Shown in pieces: positions 1 through 6,705 of a DNA stretch of 8,690 nucleotides. Origin of the DNA: CAIPAT01 sp037144075 (GTDB lineage Bacteria > Verrucomicrobiota > Lentisphaeria > Victivallales > Victivallaceae); the NCBI GenBank assembly GCA_037144075.1, contig JBAWXM010000214.1:1-8690 (forward strand). The letters are read 5' to 3'. The number at the start of each line of letters is the position of its first letter. Within the stretch, counting starts at the first letter, position 1. Position numbers and translations under genes: made by a program. Below the pieces are notes generated by a model that had not been told where the DNA came from, ran no database searches, and saw nothing but the letters and a program-made list of their open reading frames with translations.

Positions 1-48
1 TCTTTGACGGATGAAATGACGTAAATTCTCCTCTGCATCGCTGAACAT
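1..48 (-). CDS. Possible 5' end of a minus-strand gene running off the left edge
   Basis: Read on the minus strand, an ATG at 48-46 opens a frame with no stop up to the window edge (16 codons, beginning MFSDAEENLRHFIRQR). The composition is protein-like, but there is no clear ribosome binding site before the ATG and the piece is too short to assign to a family. The other frames here close quickly; the plus-strand frame from base 1 gives only seven codons before TAA. Positions 49-154 show nothing else I can name. This is a weak call that depends on sequence to the left. Confidence 0.2.
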   Translation of the reverse strand, partial: MFSDAEENLRHFIRQR

Positions 49-154
49 TTTAAATGTTGTGAGTTAGAAACTTATGAAAATGGCTTCATGAGAATCTTTC
101 TAAAAAAACAATAAAATGACGGATAGTATTACGGAGTGCACAGAGGTAAAACCG

Positions 155-200
155 GAGTCAGCGAATGTACGCGGCCATTGGCGCGTACATTCGCTGACTC
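155..200. repeat. Perfect 19-bp inverted repeat, 8-nt loop
   Basis: Arms 155-173 (starting GAGTCAGCGAATG) and 182-200 (ending CATTCGCTGACTC) are exact reverse complements around the loop 174-181. No T-tract follows on either strand, so this is not a standard intrinsic terminator. No gene abuts it unless the doubtful minus-strand frame at 1-48 is real. A perfect stem of this length is unlikely by chance. It could be a dispersed palindromic element, the end of a lost mobile element, or a structured RNA. GGTAAAACCGG lies against its left side (145-155), and a near copy, GGTAAAAACCGG, is at 243-254. Confidence 0.85.
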
Positions 201-209
201 AAGTATTAT

Positions 210-283
210 CTTCACTACCTTCAAGTCCTTCATGAACTTCATGGTAAAAACCGGCTGTTCTTCGTGTCTCCGTGCCTTTGTGC
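210..283 (-). repeat. Non-coding mini-repeat tract of the widely dispersed type
   Basis: Four 9-nt units starting CTTCA follow one another at 210-244 (CTTCACTAC, CTTCAAGTC, CTTCATGAA, CTTCATGG). On the minus strand these read as successive xxxTGAAG units. After a short gap comes 259-283, whose core is TTCGTGTCTCCGTGCCTTTG. From memory, strings of the form CACAAAGGCACGGAGACACGAAG recur in intergenic DNA of many unrelated environmental bacteria, and their translations are often mis-annotated as small proteins. The minus-strand frame across 199-594 is therefore treated as an artefact of these repeats. Confidence 0.6.
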
Positions 284-310
284 GAGGCATGGTCCCGCAA
301 TGAAGGGATG

Positions 311-324
311 GTTCTGCGCAGAAC
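311..324. repeat. Perfect 14-bp palindrome beside the first repeat copy
   Basis: GTTCTGCGCAGAAC equals its own reverse complement and lies directly before the TGTCCAAAATG at 325. It contains the TTCTGC box seen before other copies. A related short hairpin, AGCAG-TT-CTGCT at 580-591, precedes the degenerate copy at 598. Confidence 0.6.
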
Positions 325-435
325 TGTCCAAAATGGAAAAAGAGAGAAGTCAGGAGTCAGAATGGGGCATAAAAACAGGGAAGATGGTTGAAAGGCATTC
401 TGCACAGTGGCTGTCCCAAACGGGTTGGTGTCGCG

Positions 436-497
436 CCGTCCGTGCCGGACGGAAAGGTTCTGGATGCCTCGCAAAGCGAGAGCTCTACAACAGAACC
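436..497 (+). repeat. Cluster of GC hairpins (stem CCGTCC/GGACGG and neighbours)
   Basis: Three pairings can be read directly. CCGTCC (436-441) pairs with GGACGG (447-452). CTCGC (468-472) pairs with GCGAG (476-480). GGTTCTG (456-462) pairs with CAGAACC (491-497), enclosing the CTCGC hairpin and forming a stem with an inner hairpin. A matching CCGTC-TCG-GACGG hairpin occurs at 655-667 in the second long copy. Retained pairing in a divergent repeat could reflect selection on an RNA or DNA structure, but mutation was not tested. Confidence 0.5.
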
Positions 498-533
498 GTG
501 GAGCAGACAGGCTGTCAAAAATGTAAAGAATGT

Positions 534-561
534 GACTGGTGACTGGTGACTGGTGACTGGT
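534..561. repeat. Four perfect tandem copies of the heptamer GACTGGT
   Basis: GACTGGT repeats at 534-540, 541-547, 548-554 and 555-561 without mismatch, then decays (GAATAG). On the minus strand it reads ACCAGTC. Heptameric short tandem repeats of this style are well known from cyanobacterial intergenic DNA. The copy number is probably variable through slippage. A seven-base unit would change any reading frame with each copy gained or lost, which supports a non-coding status. Confidence 0.9.
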
Positions 562-716
562 GAATAGTAAAAAGTGGGAAGCAGTTCTGCTCATCAGTGT
601 CCAGATTATCTAAAATTAGGTGCAAAGATGTCCAAAATGGGTTCTGTTGTAACGCCGTCTCGGACGGTTTTGCACAGGGGGTGTCCAAAATGTTTAAGAA
701 GCGAGAAAAGCGTGCC

Positions 717-743
717 CCGCTTGCGGATCCCGCGACTGCGGGA
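717..743. repeat. Two adjacent small GC hairpins
   Basis: CCGC-TT-GCGG (717-726) is followed by TCCCGC-GACT-GCGGGA (728-743), both with perfect stems, between the third and fourth exact TGTCCAAAATG copies. No T-run follows, so terminator function is not supported. They appear to be part of the structured repeat region. Confidence 0.5.
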
Positions 744-787
744 GAGAAAAGTTATGAAAACAGAATGCAGAAGACTGTCCAAAATGC

Positions 788-830
788 TTGACGGCACACC
801 TTTTGGAGTTAATATATAACTGAATATTTT
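788..830 (+). promoter_or_regulatory. Candidate promoter for the alkylation repair/AKR pair
   Basis: TTGACG at 788-793 is followed after 19 bases by TATATA (813-818). An alternative is TTGGAG (803-808), a 16-base gap and TATTTT (825-830). Either would start transcription shortly before the ATG at 853. The AT-rich stretch begins right after the last repeat copy, so the repeat array ends at the -35 region. Spacing and matches are imperfect, so this is a tentative call. Confidence 0.35.
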
Positions 831-852
831 ATTGGCGGACAAGGCGGAAATA

Positions 853-1530
853 ATGTATAATTCTATAATTGCCGAATTGCGGCAGCACAGCAATCCGGAA
901 AATCTGGCAGGAATGGCAAGATACGGCATCAATACCGAAAATACCCTTGGCATGTCCATGCCTGATTTGTGAACGCTAGCGAAACGTACCGGCAGCAATC
1001 ATCAACTGGCGCTCCAGTTGTGGAGCAGCGGAATTCATGAGGCCAGAATTCTCGCCGGATTGATTGCCGATCCGGCCCAGGCGGAACATAAGATTATCAT
1101 GCAATGGGCAGCGGATTTAAACTCATGGGATGTATGCGACCAGACCTGCATGAACTTTTTCTCAAAAACCGCGAATGCCCGCAAACTGGCGACTGAACTA
1201 GCCGCAAAGGAACAAGAGTTCATTAAACGCGCCGGATTCTCCACCATGGCGGTTCTGGCCGTGCATGATAAAAATGCGCCGGACAGTCTCTTTGAGAATT
1301 TTTTGAGAATCATCGAATGTGCATCGTGCGACGGGAGAAATTTTGTCAAAAAAGCCGTTAACTGGGCATTGCGCAATATCGGGAAAAGAAGTATGACACT
1401 TCACGCCAAAGCTTTATTGACCGCTGAAAAACTAGCTATATCGTCCGATAAAAGCGCAAGATGGATCGGCAAAGACGCAGTCAGAGAACTGCGCAATCCC
1501 AAAATCATCGAACGGATAAAAACAAAATAA
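853..1530 (+). pseudogene. AlkD-like DNA alkylation repair protein, interrupted by an in-frame TGA
   Basis: Members of this family (DNA_alkylation fold, HEAT-like ALK repeats) are monofunctional glycosylases that remove alkylated bases such as 3-methyladenine and 7-methylguanine. The frame from ATG 853 (AAGGCGG at 840-846 as ribosome binding site) would give 225 residues, normal for the family, but codon 40 is TGA (970-972). Both sides match the family: after the stop, TLAKRTGSNHQLALQLW continues the expected helix in the same frame. The codon sits where relatives often have Arg, so CGA to TGA is the simplest origin. Key residues remain: W92 and D96 (SWDVCDQ), R126 (KRAGF) and W171 (KAVNWALR), which I equate with B. 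cereus AlkD W109, D113, R148 and W187. There is no other lesion, so the mutation is recent, is read through, or is a sequencing error. Reinitiation at TTG 1018 would lose about 55 residues and is poorly supported. The aldo/keto reductase follows after 21 bases. Confidence 0.85.
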
Positions 1531-1551
1531 TAAAAATTATGGAGCATAATT

Positions 1552-2421
1552 ATGATCACGATTGAAAATAAAGAATTGAAATGCGGGTTCAAAATGCCGG
1601 TCTTCGGCATGGGAACATGGATGATGGGCGGCAATTCCGAGCGGGATGCCGGCAATGACGGCGATGCCGATACCGCCGCACTGGTCGCAGGACTTGAACG
1701 CGGTATCTCCCATATTGATACTGCGGAAATGTATGCCGGTGGTTTTGCCGAAGAAATAGTCGGGCGGGCAATCGCCGGGAGAAAACGGGCAGAACTGTTC
1801 ATCACCACAAAAGTCTGGAATACCAATTTGAGTTTCGACGGCGTTTTGCGCGCCGCCGAAGGCAGCCTGAAGCGGCTTGGCTCTGACTATATTGATTTGT
1901 ATCTGGTGCACAAACCCAATGATGATATTCCGTTGAAAGAGACCATTCGCGCGCTGGACAGGTTGCAGGACGAAAAAATCATCCGCAACACCGGCGTAAG
2001 TAATTTTGCCGTCAGACGTCTTGATCACGCGCAGGCGTTGTCCAGCCATAAAATCGTCGCCAATCAGGTTCATTACAATCTAATTTTCCGCGAACCTGAA
2101 GCTTCAGGATTGCTGGATTACTGCGGGGAGAATGATATAATGCTGATTGCCTGGCGTCCGCTGCAAAAAGGCGGGTTGACGGCCGATAGCGAAAAATTCC
2201 TGAAACCGCTGTGTGAAAAGTATAACAAGACAATGTATCAGATCGCGCTGAACTGGCTGACTTCGCAGCCCGGCGTAACAACGGTCTCCACCATGCGCAA
2301 AACCTCCCACCTGGATGAAAATCTCGGTGCGGCGGGATGGCAAATGGATAAAGATGATATCGAATTTATCCGAGAAGAATTTCCTGAGCAGAAAAAAGTT
2401 TCAGACGTTCCGTTGTCCTGA
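1552..2421 (+). CDS. Aldo/keto reductase
   Basis: This 289-residue protein is a cytoplasmic NAD(P)H-dependent oxidoreductase of the (alpha/beta)8-barrel AKR superfamily, which reduces aldehydes and ketones to alcohols; the substrate cannot be told from sequence. The catalytic tetrad is complete: D56 and Y61 (HIDTAEMYAGG), K87 (ITTKVW) and H120 (LYLVHKP). GVSNF at 148-152 and the WRPLQKG loop at 201-207 belong to the substrate/cofactor site. The C-terminal STMRKTSHLDENL segment (246-258) is where the family binds the cofactor phosphate. Length is at the usual value of 280-330. ATG 1552 has GGAG at 1541-1544, seven bases upstream. It lies 21 bases after the alkylation repair gene and is probably co-transcribed. 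It ends in TGA only 5 bases from the convergent aminopeptidase gene. Confidence 0.93.
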   Translation: MITIENKELKCGFKMPVFGMGTWMMGGNSERDAGNDGDADTAALVAGLERGISHIDTAEMYAGGFAEEIVGRAIAGRKRAELFITTKVWNTNLSFDGVLRAAEGSLKRLGSDYIDLYLVHKPNDDIPLKETIRALDRLQDEKIIRNTGVSNFAVRRLDHAQALSSHKIVANQVHYNLIFREPEASGLLDYCGENDIMLIAWRPLQKGGLTADSEKFLKPLCEKYNKTMYQIALNWLTSQPGVTTVSTMRKTSHLDENLGAAGWQMDKDDIEFIREEFPEQKKVSDVPLS

Positions 2422-2426
2422 TTTTT

Positions 2427-3485
2427 TCAGCAATGCTTTTCGGTATAATTCAGGATGGTCTGCATGACATTCTCAAACACTGACAGCCGTGCAAGTTCAA
2501 AGCCATGGCTGTTCTGGCAGACATGTCCCAGCACGGCTACCCTTGCGGCGGCGCCGGCCTGACAAATGGCACTGGCATCCGAAAATGATTTTTCGTAAAC
2601 CACCGGCTGCAGTTCAGTGTCAGACTCGCGGGCGGATTCCAGTAAATCCCGGATCAGCCGCTGGTCATAATTACAGACCGCATCCTTGCTCCAGATGCCC
2701 GGGCGCCCGTCAAGTTTCAAAACCGTCTGGTCAGTTATGGCACAGCCGTCAACCGCGATAAATATCTCCGGTTTTTCGCGCAGAGCCATTGCCCTGGCCC
2801 CGTAACAGCCGCCCTCTTCGTGGACCGTAAAAGCGACAATCAGCGGCGACGACGGGCAGAAGTCTCGTTCCTTCAGCATTTTCAACAGCAAAAGCAGCAC
2901 CGCGACTCCGGCGCGGTCATCGAAACTCCAGGCGGAGATCAACGGCGAACTTTTCCTGCCGAAAACATAAGGCCCCCTGCCCTCTTTCACCGGCACCGCG
3001 CTGGATCCGGGACGGACTCCGGCTGCTTTCAACTCCTGCGGAGATAATCCGGTAATAATCCTTACGCCATGCCAGTCCGGCGCCCATACGCCGTTCCCAG
3101 CGGCTTTCGCATGTGCCGACCCCATTGAGAACAGGCCGGACACCGTCTTGTCATTATCAGTCATAATCACCACCTGACATTCGCCCAGTTTGCAGGGGTG
3201 AAGCCCGCCGGAAGGAGCCACACGGAGGTTGCCACTCTCCTCAATTGCCGTCACGACCATGGCAACTTCATCCATATGCGCGGCCAGGATGGTCTTCGGC
3301 TTCGCCGTATCCTGACAACCGAACCTGACCAGCACATTGCCGGAAGCATCGGTCTCGCTTTCCATCCCGAAAGCGGCGATCTTCCCGCGAATCACCTCAG
3401 CTATCATCTCCTCACGTCCCGGCGGAGCCGGAACCCGGATCAGTTCAGACAATATTCCCACAAAAAATTTATTAAACGCATCCAT
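2427..3485 (-). CDS. M42-family metallo-aminopeptidase (glutamyl aminopeptidase/endoglucanase-like)
   Basis: This 352-residue cytoplasmic enzyme belongs to peptidase family M42 (TET-type aminopeptidases), which use two metal ions to trim N-terminal residues from peptides and usually form dodecamers. The metal and catalytic residues are in order: H70 (AAHMDEV), D189 (SFDDRAG), E223/E224 (VHEEGG), D246 (AVDG) and H327 (NSHGFE). E223 is the likely general base. The usual DNR is DDR here and the usual EEVG is EEGG, so it is a divergent subgroup. The PGREE near residue 22 and ASGN near 47 are also family features. The start ATG at 3485-3483 has GGGAAG about 12 bases upstream. It is the last gene of the minus-strand cluster, 30 bases after the deoxyribosyltransferase. 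Specificity among acidic, basic or neutral residues is not readable. Confidence 0.92.
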   Translation of the reverse strand: MDAFNKFFVGILSELIRVPAPPGREEMIAEVIRGKIAAFGMESETDASGNVLVRFGCQDTAKPKTILAAHMDEVAMVVTAIEESGNLRVAPSGGLHPCKLGECQVVIMTDNDKTVSGLFSMGSAHAKAAGNGVWAPDWHGVRIITGLSPQELKAAGVRPGSSAVPVKEGRGPYVFGRKSSPLISAWSFDDRAGVAVLLLLLKMLKERDFCPSSPLIVAFTVHEEGGCYGARAMALREKPEIFIAVDGCAITDQTVLKLDGRPGIWSKDAVCNYDQRLIRDLLESARESDTELQPVVYEKSFSDASAICQAGAAARVAVLGHVCQNSHGFELARLSVFENVMQTILNYTEKHC

Positions 3486-3515
3486 CTATATATGTTGCTT
3501 CCCGGGTTAAGGTTT

Positions 3516-4079
3516 TCAGTCCAGTGCGAAGGATTTTCTCAGCGCCTGCACAATTTCCGGTGAAACCGCCGCCGCATTTTTCAGAACAATATCAAATTTT
3601 TCAACCAGCAGTTCAGCAATATGCCGGTGTACGGATTCGATGGTTTCAACCGGAGATTGCTTATACAGCGATTTATATAACCGCATGGAATTTACCACCA
3701 GCGCTTCCGTATTCGGATAACCGGAACACATCAAGTTCCATGGGGCAAGTTGCTCCTGATCGCCGGCGCTGCGGAAATCGCTGCGGAAAAGCACAGCCGG
3801 CTTATTGATGGACTTAGCCGCGATAAATTCGGCAACGGTTCCGGAGTCGGCGTCGCCGCCGTCAAAGTTGAACAGCGCCAAATCCGCATTGAACAGCGCG
3901 TTCAGGTCTTTTCTGCGTATCTCGTCAAACGTTAATCCGGCAGTATCCATGTCCTGCGGCAGAAAACATTCAAATCGTCCGTTTGACACTTTCTCTATCT
4001 GCATAGCCAGCATCTGGTTTCCGGTCAAATGTTTGTGATCAAACAACTCTCCGGCAAAAAATACAGTGAATGCTTTCAT
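3516..4079 (-). CDS. Nucleoside 2-deoxyribosyltransferase-like protein
   Basis: This 187-residue protein resembles the nucleoside 2-deoxyribosyltransferase family, which moves deoxyribose between bases or hydrolyses the N-glycosidic bond in nucleotide salvage. The N-terminal KAFTVFFAGELFD supplies the family's first strand and loop. The signature is at 65-84: ADLALFNFDGGDADSGTVAE, with D78 and, six residues on, E84, matching the Asp/nucleophile-Glu spacing of the Lactobacillus enzyme (D92/E98). AAKSINKPAVLFRSD is the usual following helix and strand. The frame extends upstream to a GTG at 4103, but ATG 4079 has GGGAG five bases before it and puts the family strand at the N-terminus, so I prefer it. 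It sits between the histidine kinase (79-base gap) and the aminopeptidase (30-base gap). Whether it transfers or only hydrolyses is unknown. Confidence 0.82.
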   Translation of the reverse strand: MKAFTVFFAGELFDHKHLTGNQMLAMQIEKVSNGRFECFLPQDMDTAGLTFDEIRRKDLNALFNADLALFNFDGGDADSGTVAEFIAAKSINKPAVLFRSDFRSAGDQEQLAPWNLMCSGYPNTEALVVNSMRLYKSLYKQSPVETIESVHRHIAELLVEKFDIVLKNAAAVSPEIVQALRKSFALD

Positions 4080-4158
4080 CGCGTCTCCCGCAGAAAATAC
4101 CACCCCGATGCGCGACAGAAAATTACCTGCATCCGGTCAAGGCGGCAATTATTATATT

Positions 4159-6342
4159 TTAAAGAACCTTGCTGTCTCCGGTGCCGGCATCCCTGGATTT
4201 GGCAAGCCAGCTATTGATGGTCGCAATGAATAATTCATTGTTGATCGGCTTGGTAATATAATCGTCAATTCCCGTCTTTATGCATTTTTCCCTGTCGCCC
4301 TTCAACGCATAGGCGGTGACGGCAATAATCGGCGTATATAGACCGGTCGCGGCTTCGTAACTTCTGATTTCCTCGGTCGCCTCCAAACCGTTCATAACCG
4401 GCATCTGAATATCCATCAGCACCAGGTCAAATTTCCCGTTTTTATACGCTTCAACAGCTTCAGCGCCATTAAAAACCGCGACAACATTGTGATTCCGCTT
4501 CTGCAGCAGAACTTTTACCAGATAATTACTGGTCTTGTCATCCTCGGCCAGTAGAATATTGGCGCCGCTTCCGGTATTTCTCTGCACGCCGTCAACCGTC
4601 ATCTGCTCTTTCTTATTGTCCGTATCTGTCGGCAAGCCCAGTTTCACAATGAAAAAGAAACTGCTCCCGACATCTTTAATGCTCTCCACCCATACCTTGC
4701 CGCCCATCAATTCAACGAGCTGCTTGGTAATCGCCAATCCCAGGCCGGTGCCGCCATAGCGCTTTGAATAGGAACTGTCCAGTTGGGTGAAAGCGCTGAA
4801 GAGGCTGTTCAATTCGTCTTTCGAAATACCGATGCCGGTATCAGACACCTTGAATAGAATTTCAATATTTTTATCGCCAATACTTCTCAGCATCACCGCG
4901 ACATTGATTTTGCCGATATGGGTGAATTTAACCGCATTGCCGATAAGGTTAGCCAGTACCTGGCGGATACGTACCGGGTCGCCAAGCACATTATGCGGTA
5001 TTTTAGGATCGTATTCCAGTGATATGTCAAGACCTTTCTGCTTAACTCCAATCCGGAACAGGTCAATAACTTCTTTGAGACATTCCTGCAGATGAAAAGG
5101 CATCTTCTCCATCTTCATCTGCCCTGCTTCAATATTCGAATAATCAAGAATATCGTTCACCACCCGCAACAGCGACTCGGCGGATTTCTGGACAAGTTTC
5201 AGATACTCTTTCTGATCATCGTCAGTAGATTTTGACAGAGAAAGCTCAGTCATGCCGATAATGCCGTTCATCGGAGTACGGATCTCATGGCTCATATTTG
5301 CCAGAAACATACTCTTCGCGCGGCTCGCGTGTTCGGCGGTCTCCTTGGCCGAAATCAATTCCCGTTCCGACTTGATGCGGTCGGTAATATCATGTACAAT
5401 ATAATAATAGTATTGCTTGCCGCCGATATTGATCGGAGCGCTGTACACTTCGACATCCACCACCGAGCCGCCTGCCTGTTTATGTTTCGAATAAAAATGC
5501 CGCTTGTTCTGCGCCGGCTCATTCTTCATTTCCGCCGTATGCTCCCGCGGAAGAGTCACAATATCGAACATGCTCATGTTCTTTAACTGATCCGCCGAAT
5601 ACTTGTAAAAATTACACGCCGCCTGATTTGCGTCAGCGATCATTTCCGTCTGCGGATCAGTAATCAGCATGACGGAATGATTATCTTCAAACAGACTGGC
5701 ATAGCGCTCTTCGCTTTCATACAGTTCAAGCTTGGTCTTGTGAAAATGATACACCAGCATCGCCACTGCCACGCTGAATGAAAAAAACATCCCCAGCAGA
5801 TATCCGAAAGCCTCAGCCCATTCGTAACCGGTCAGAAACGGGTAATCAAGTTTGTGCATTCCCCAAAGAATAAACAGCACCCCCAGCAGAATACTGTCAG
5901 TCCGGTTGGGCATTTTCAAGATAAAGAACTGCGAACCAATCCAGATGTAGATAATCGCCATCAGAACATATATTGGAATGACAATCAAAACATCGCTTAC
6001 GTCACAGGAAAGTCCGAACGCGATCCATGCCAGCATTAACACCGCCACAACATACCATGCGATACTGTATTTGCGGGACAAAAACATGAACATCCCGATC
6101 GCCAGCATCACGACGCTGACAACACTGGCGCAGTAATAGCCGGCAATGAAAAAGCTGAATTCAGGATATTTGACGACTGCAAATGCAAACCCCAGATGCA
6201 GGGTGTAAAACATCCAGCTGCAGGTCCAGACCAGCAAATATTTCTTCCGCTCAATAATAAAAATATAGAGGAAAGCCAGCGAAAGCAGCAATGTCGCCAT
6301 TATTGCGGCAAGCAGAACAGGAGGCAACCAAAGCGAGTTCAT
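4159..6342 (-). CDS. Membrane hybrid sensor histidine kinase with PAS and receiver domains
   Basis: This 727-residue inner-membrane signalling protein has about seven hydrophobic segments (near 8-30, 35-57, 62-89, 93-112, 118-142, 149-166, 178-198), a PAS domain (about 210-322), a histidine kinase core and a C-terminal receiver. The kinase has H352 in MSHEIRTPMNG, N469 in the N box (LANLIGNAVKFT), DTGIG at 501-505 and GGTGLGLAI at 530-538. The receiver (about 595-715) has the acidic pair D601/D602, phospho-acceptor D644 (LMDIQMPVMNG), T676 and K698. There is no HPt domain and no response regulator nearby, so the phosphate must pass to partners elsewhere or the receiver acts as the output. ATG 6342 is preceded by AGGTGG. 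The input signal is unknown: the seven-TM region may sense a ligand, and the PAS domain may bind a small molecule. It is the first gene of the minus-strand cluster. Confidence 0.95.
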   Translation of the reverse strand: MNSLWLPPVLLAAIMATLLLSLAFLYIFIIERKKYLLVWTCSWMFYTLHLGFAFAVVKYPEFSFFIAGYYCASVVSVVMLAIGMFMFLSRKYSIAWYVVAVLMLAWIAFGLSCDVSDVLIVIPIYVLMAIIYIWIGSQFFILKMPNRTDSILLGVLFILWGMHKLDYPFLTGYEWAEAFGYLLGMFFSFSVAVAMLVYHFHKTKLELYESEERYASLFEDNHSVMLITDPQTEMIADANQAACNFYKYSADQLKNMSMFDIVTLPREHTAEMKNEPAQNKRHFYSKHKQAGGSVVDVEVYSAPINIGGKQYYYYIVHDITDRIKSERELISAKETAEHASRAKSMFLANMSHEIRTPMNGIIGMTELSLSKSTDDDQKEYLKLVQKSAESLLRVVNDILDYSNIEAGQMKMEKMPFHLQECLKEVIDLFRIGVKQKGLDISLEYDPKIPHNVLGDPVRIRQVLANLIGNAVKFTHIGKINVAVMLRSIGDKNIEILFKVSDTGIGISKDELNSLFSAFTQLDSSYSKRYGGTGLGLAITKQLVELMGGKVWVESIKDVGSSFFFIVKLGLPTDTDNKKEQMTVDGVQRNTGSGANILLAEDDKTSNYLVKVLLQKRNHNVVAVFNGAEAVEAYKNGKFDLVLMDIQMPVMNGLEATEEIRSYEAATGLYTPIIAVTAYALKGDREKCIKTGIDDYITKPINNELFIATINSWLAKSRDAGTGDSKVL

Positions 6343-6521
6343 CTTTCACCACCTGCCTTCAAATAGTAAAAACTATAATTTTGCGCCATTATTAAACACA
6401 GTCTCATATTTATGATTACATTGCTAAATATAATTTGACATTAATAATTTTCCAGTTCGATATTAATAACATTAACCTGAATTATTCATAAATCCAGATA
6501 CAATCTGAAAAATATGTCCGT

Positions 6522-6536
6522 GTGGCAAACTGCCAC
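6522..6536. promoter_or_regulatory. Short perfect dyad GTGGCA-AAC-TGCCAC
   Basis: Six-base arms separated by three bases form a 15-bp dyad in the middle of the divergent spacer. The size suits a binding site for a dimeric regulator, but no regulator gene is nearby and no second copy was seen, so this is only a candidate operator. Confidence 0.35.
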
Positions 6537-6577
6537 TGACAAATGAGATGCATTACAGATAAACTTCAAATTTATTA

Positions 6578-6607
6578 TTTTCAATTTATACAAATTCATC
6601 GTATATT
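6578..6607 (+). promoter_or_regulatory. Candidate promoter for the EamA gene
   Basis: TTTTCA (6578-6583) and TATATT (6602-6607) are 18 bases apart. Transcription would begin near 6614, which would place the palindrome at 6616-6642 at the very start of the transcript. Both hexamers are imperfect in an AT-rich background, so this is a weak call. Confidence 0.3.
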
Positions 6608-6615
6608 ACAAAAAT

Positions 6616-6642
6616 GGCTTTCTGTAACAGTTATAGAAAGCC
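6616..6642. promoter_or_regulatory. 27-bp near-perfect palindrome upstream of the EamA gene
   Basis: GGCTTTCTGTAAC (6616-6628) and GTTATAGAAAGCC (6630-6642) are complementary around one central base, with a single G-T wobble (6624/6634). It lies 63 bases before the EamA start and just after a possible -10 box. It could be an operator or a hairpin at the 5' end of the mRNA. On the minus strand the stem is followed by ATTTTTG, so weak terminator function in that direction is possible, but no gene ends there. Confidence 0.6.
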
Positions 6643-6705
6643 GGGATATCGTTATAAAAAAAATCGAAACTGGACTTTAAAAAATAATTCCGGAAGGTAA
6701 AAATT

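Larger units (their letters stand above)
311..786 (+). repeat. Irregular array of TGTCCAAAATG-centred repeats
   Basis: The 11-mer TGTCCAAAATG occurs exactly at 325-335, 629-639, 682-692 and 776-786. Degenerate versions lie at 412 (TGTCCCAAACG), 513 (TGTCAAAAATG) and 598 (TGTCCAGATTA). Leaving out the extra copy at 629, successive starts are 84-101 bases apart. Several copies follow a TTCTGC/TTTTGC-type box by 13-14 bases (312, 398, 585, 668), which suggests a longer unit of about 25 bases. The copies at 412 and 629 also share GGGTT and a GCCGTC...GACGG hairpin downstream. All copies have the same orientation. Unit length, divergence and lack of cas genes argue against CRISPR. The function is unknown; decayed intergenic repeat units are my reading. 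Confidence 0.7.
6343..6705. other. AT-rich divergent intergenic region
   Basis: This 363-base spacer separates the divergent kinase and EamA genes and should hold both promoters. It is much more AT-rich than the genes. It contains a plus-strand TTGACA (6435-6440) without a well-spaced -10, repeated ATTAATAA runs near 6440-6470, and the dyads listed separately. No open frame of interest was found. A kinase promoter on the minus strand could not be placed with confidence. Confidence 0.6.

Noticed and set aside
199..594. Minus-strand protein of 131 residues, and overlapping plus-strand frames at 264-542 and 574-819
   Set aside because: They are made of the heptamer, mini-repeats and TGTCCAAAATG repeats, lack ribosome binding sites and resemble no protein family.
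311..786. CRISPR array
   Set aside because: The shared core is only about 11-25 bases, copies are divergent, spacing is uneven (31-101 bases between neighbouring copies) and no cas gene is in the window.
970..972. Selenocysteine codon or reassigned TGA
   Set aside because: Relatives often have Arg here, not a catalytic Cys; no convincing SECIS-like hairpin was seen downstream; and other genes in the window, such as the aldo/keto reductase, end in TGA.
2418..2445. Bidirectional terminator between the convergent AKR and M42 genes
   Set aside because: Only a four-base stem (CTGA/TCAG) around a T-run can be drawn, too weak to call.
4080..4103. GTG start at 4103 for the deoxyribosyltransferase-like protein
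   Set aside because: The ATG at 4079 has a well-placed GGGAG and begins at the family's first strand; the added residues match nothing.
4080..4158. Internal promoter (TTGACC on the minus strand) before the deoxyribosyltransferase-like gene
   Set aside because: No acceptable -10 box lies at a suitable distance, so co-transcription with the kinase is the simpler reading.
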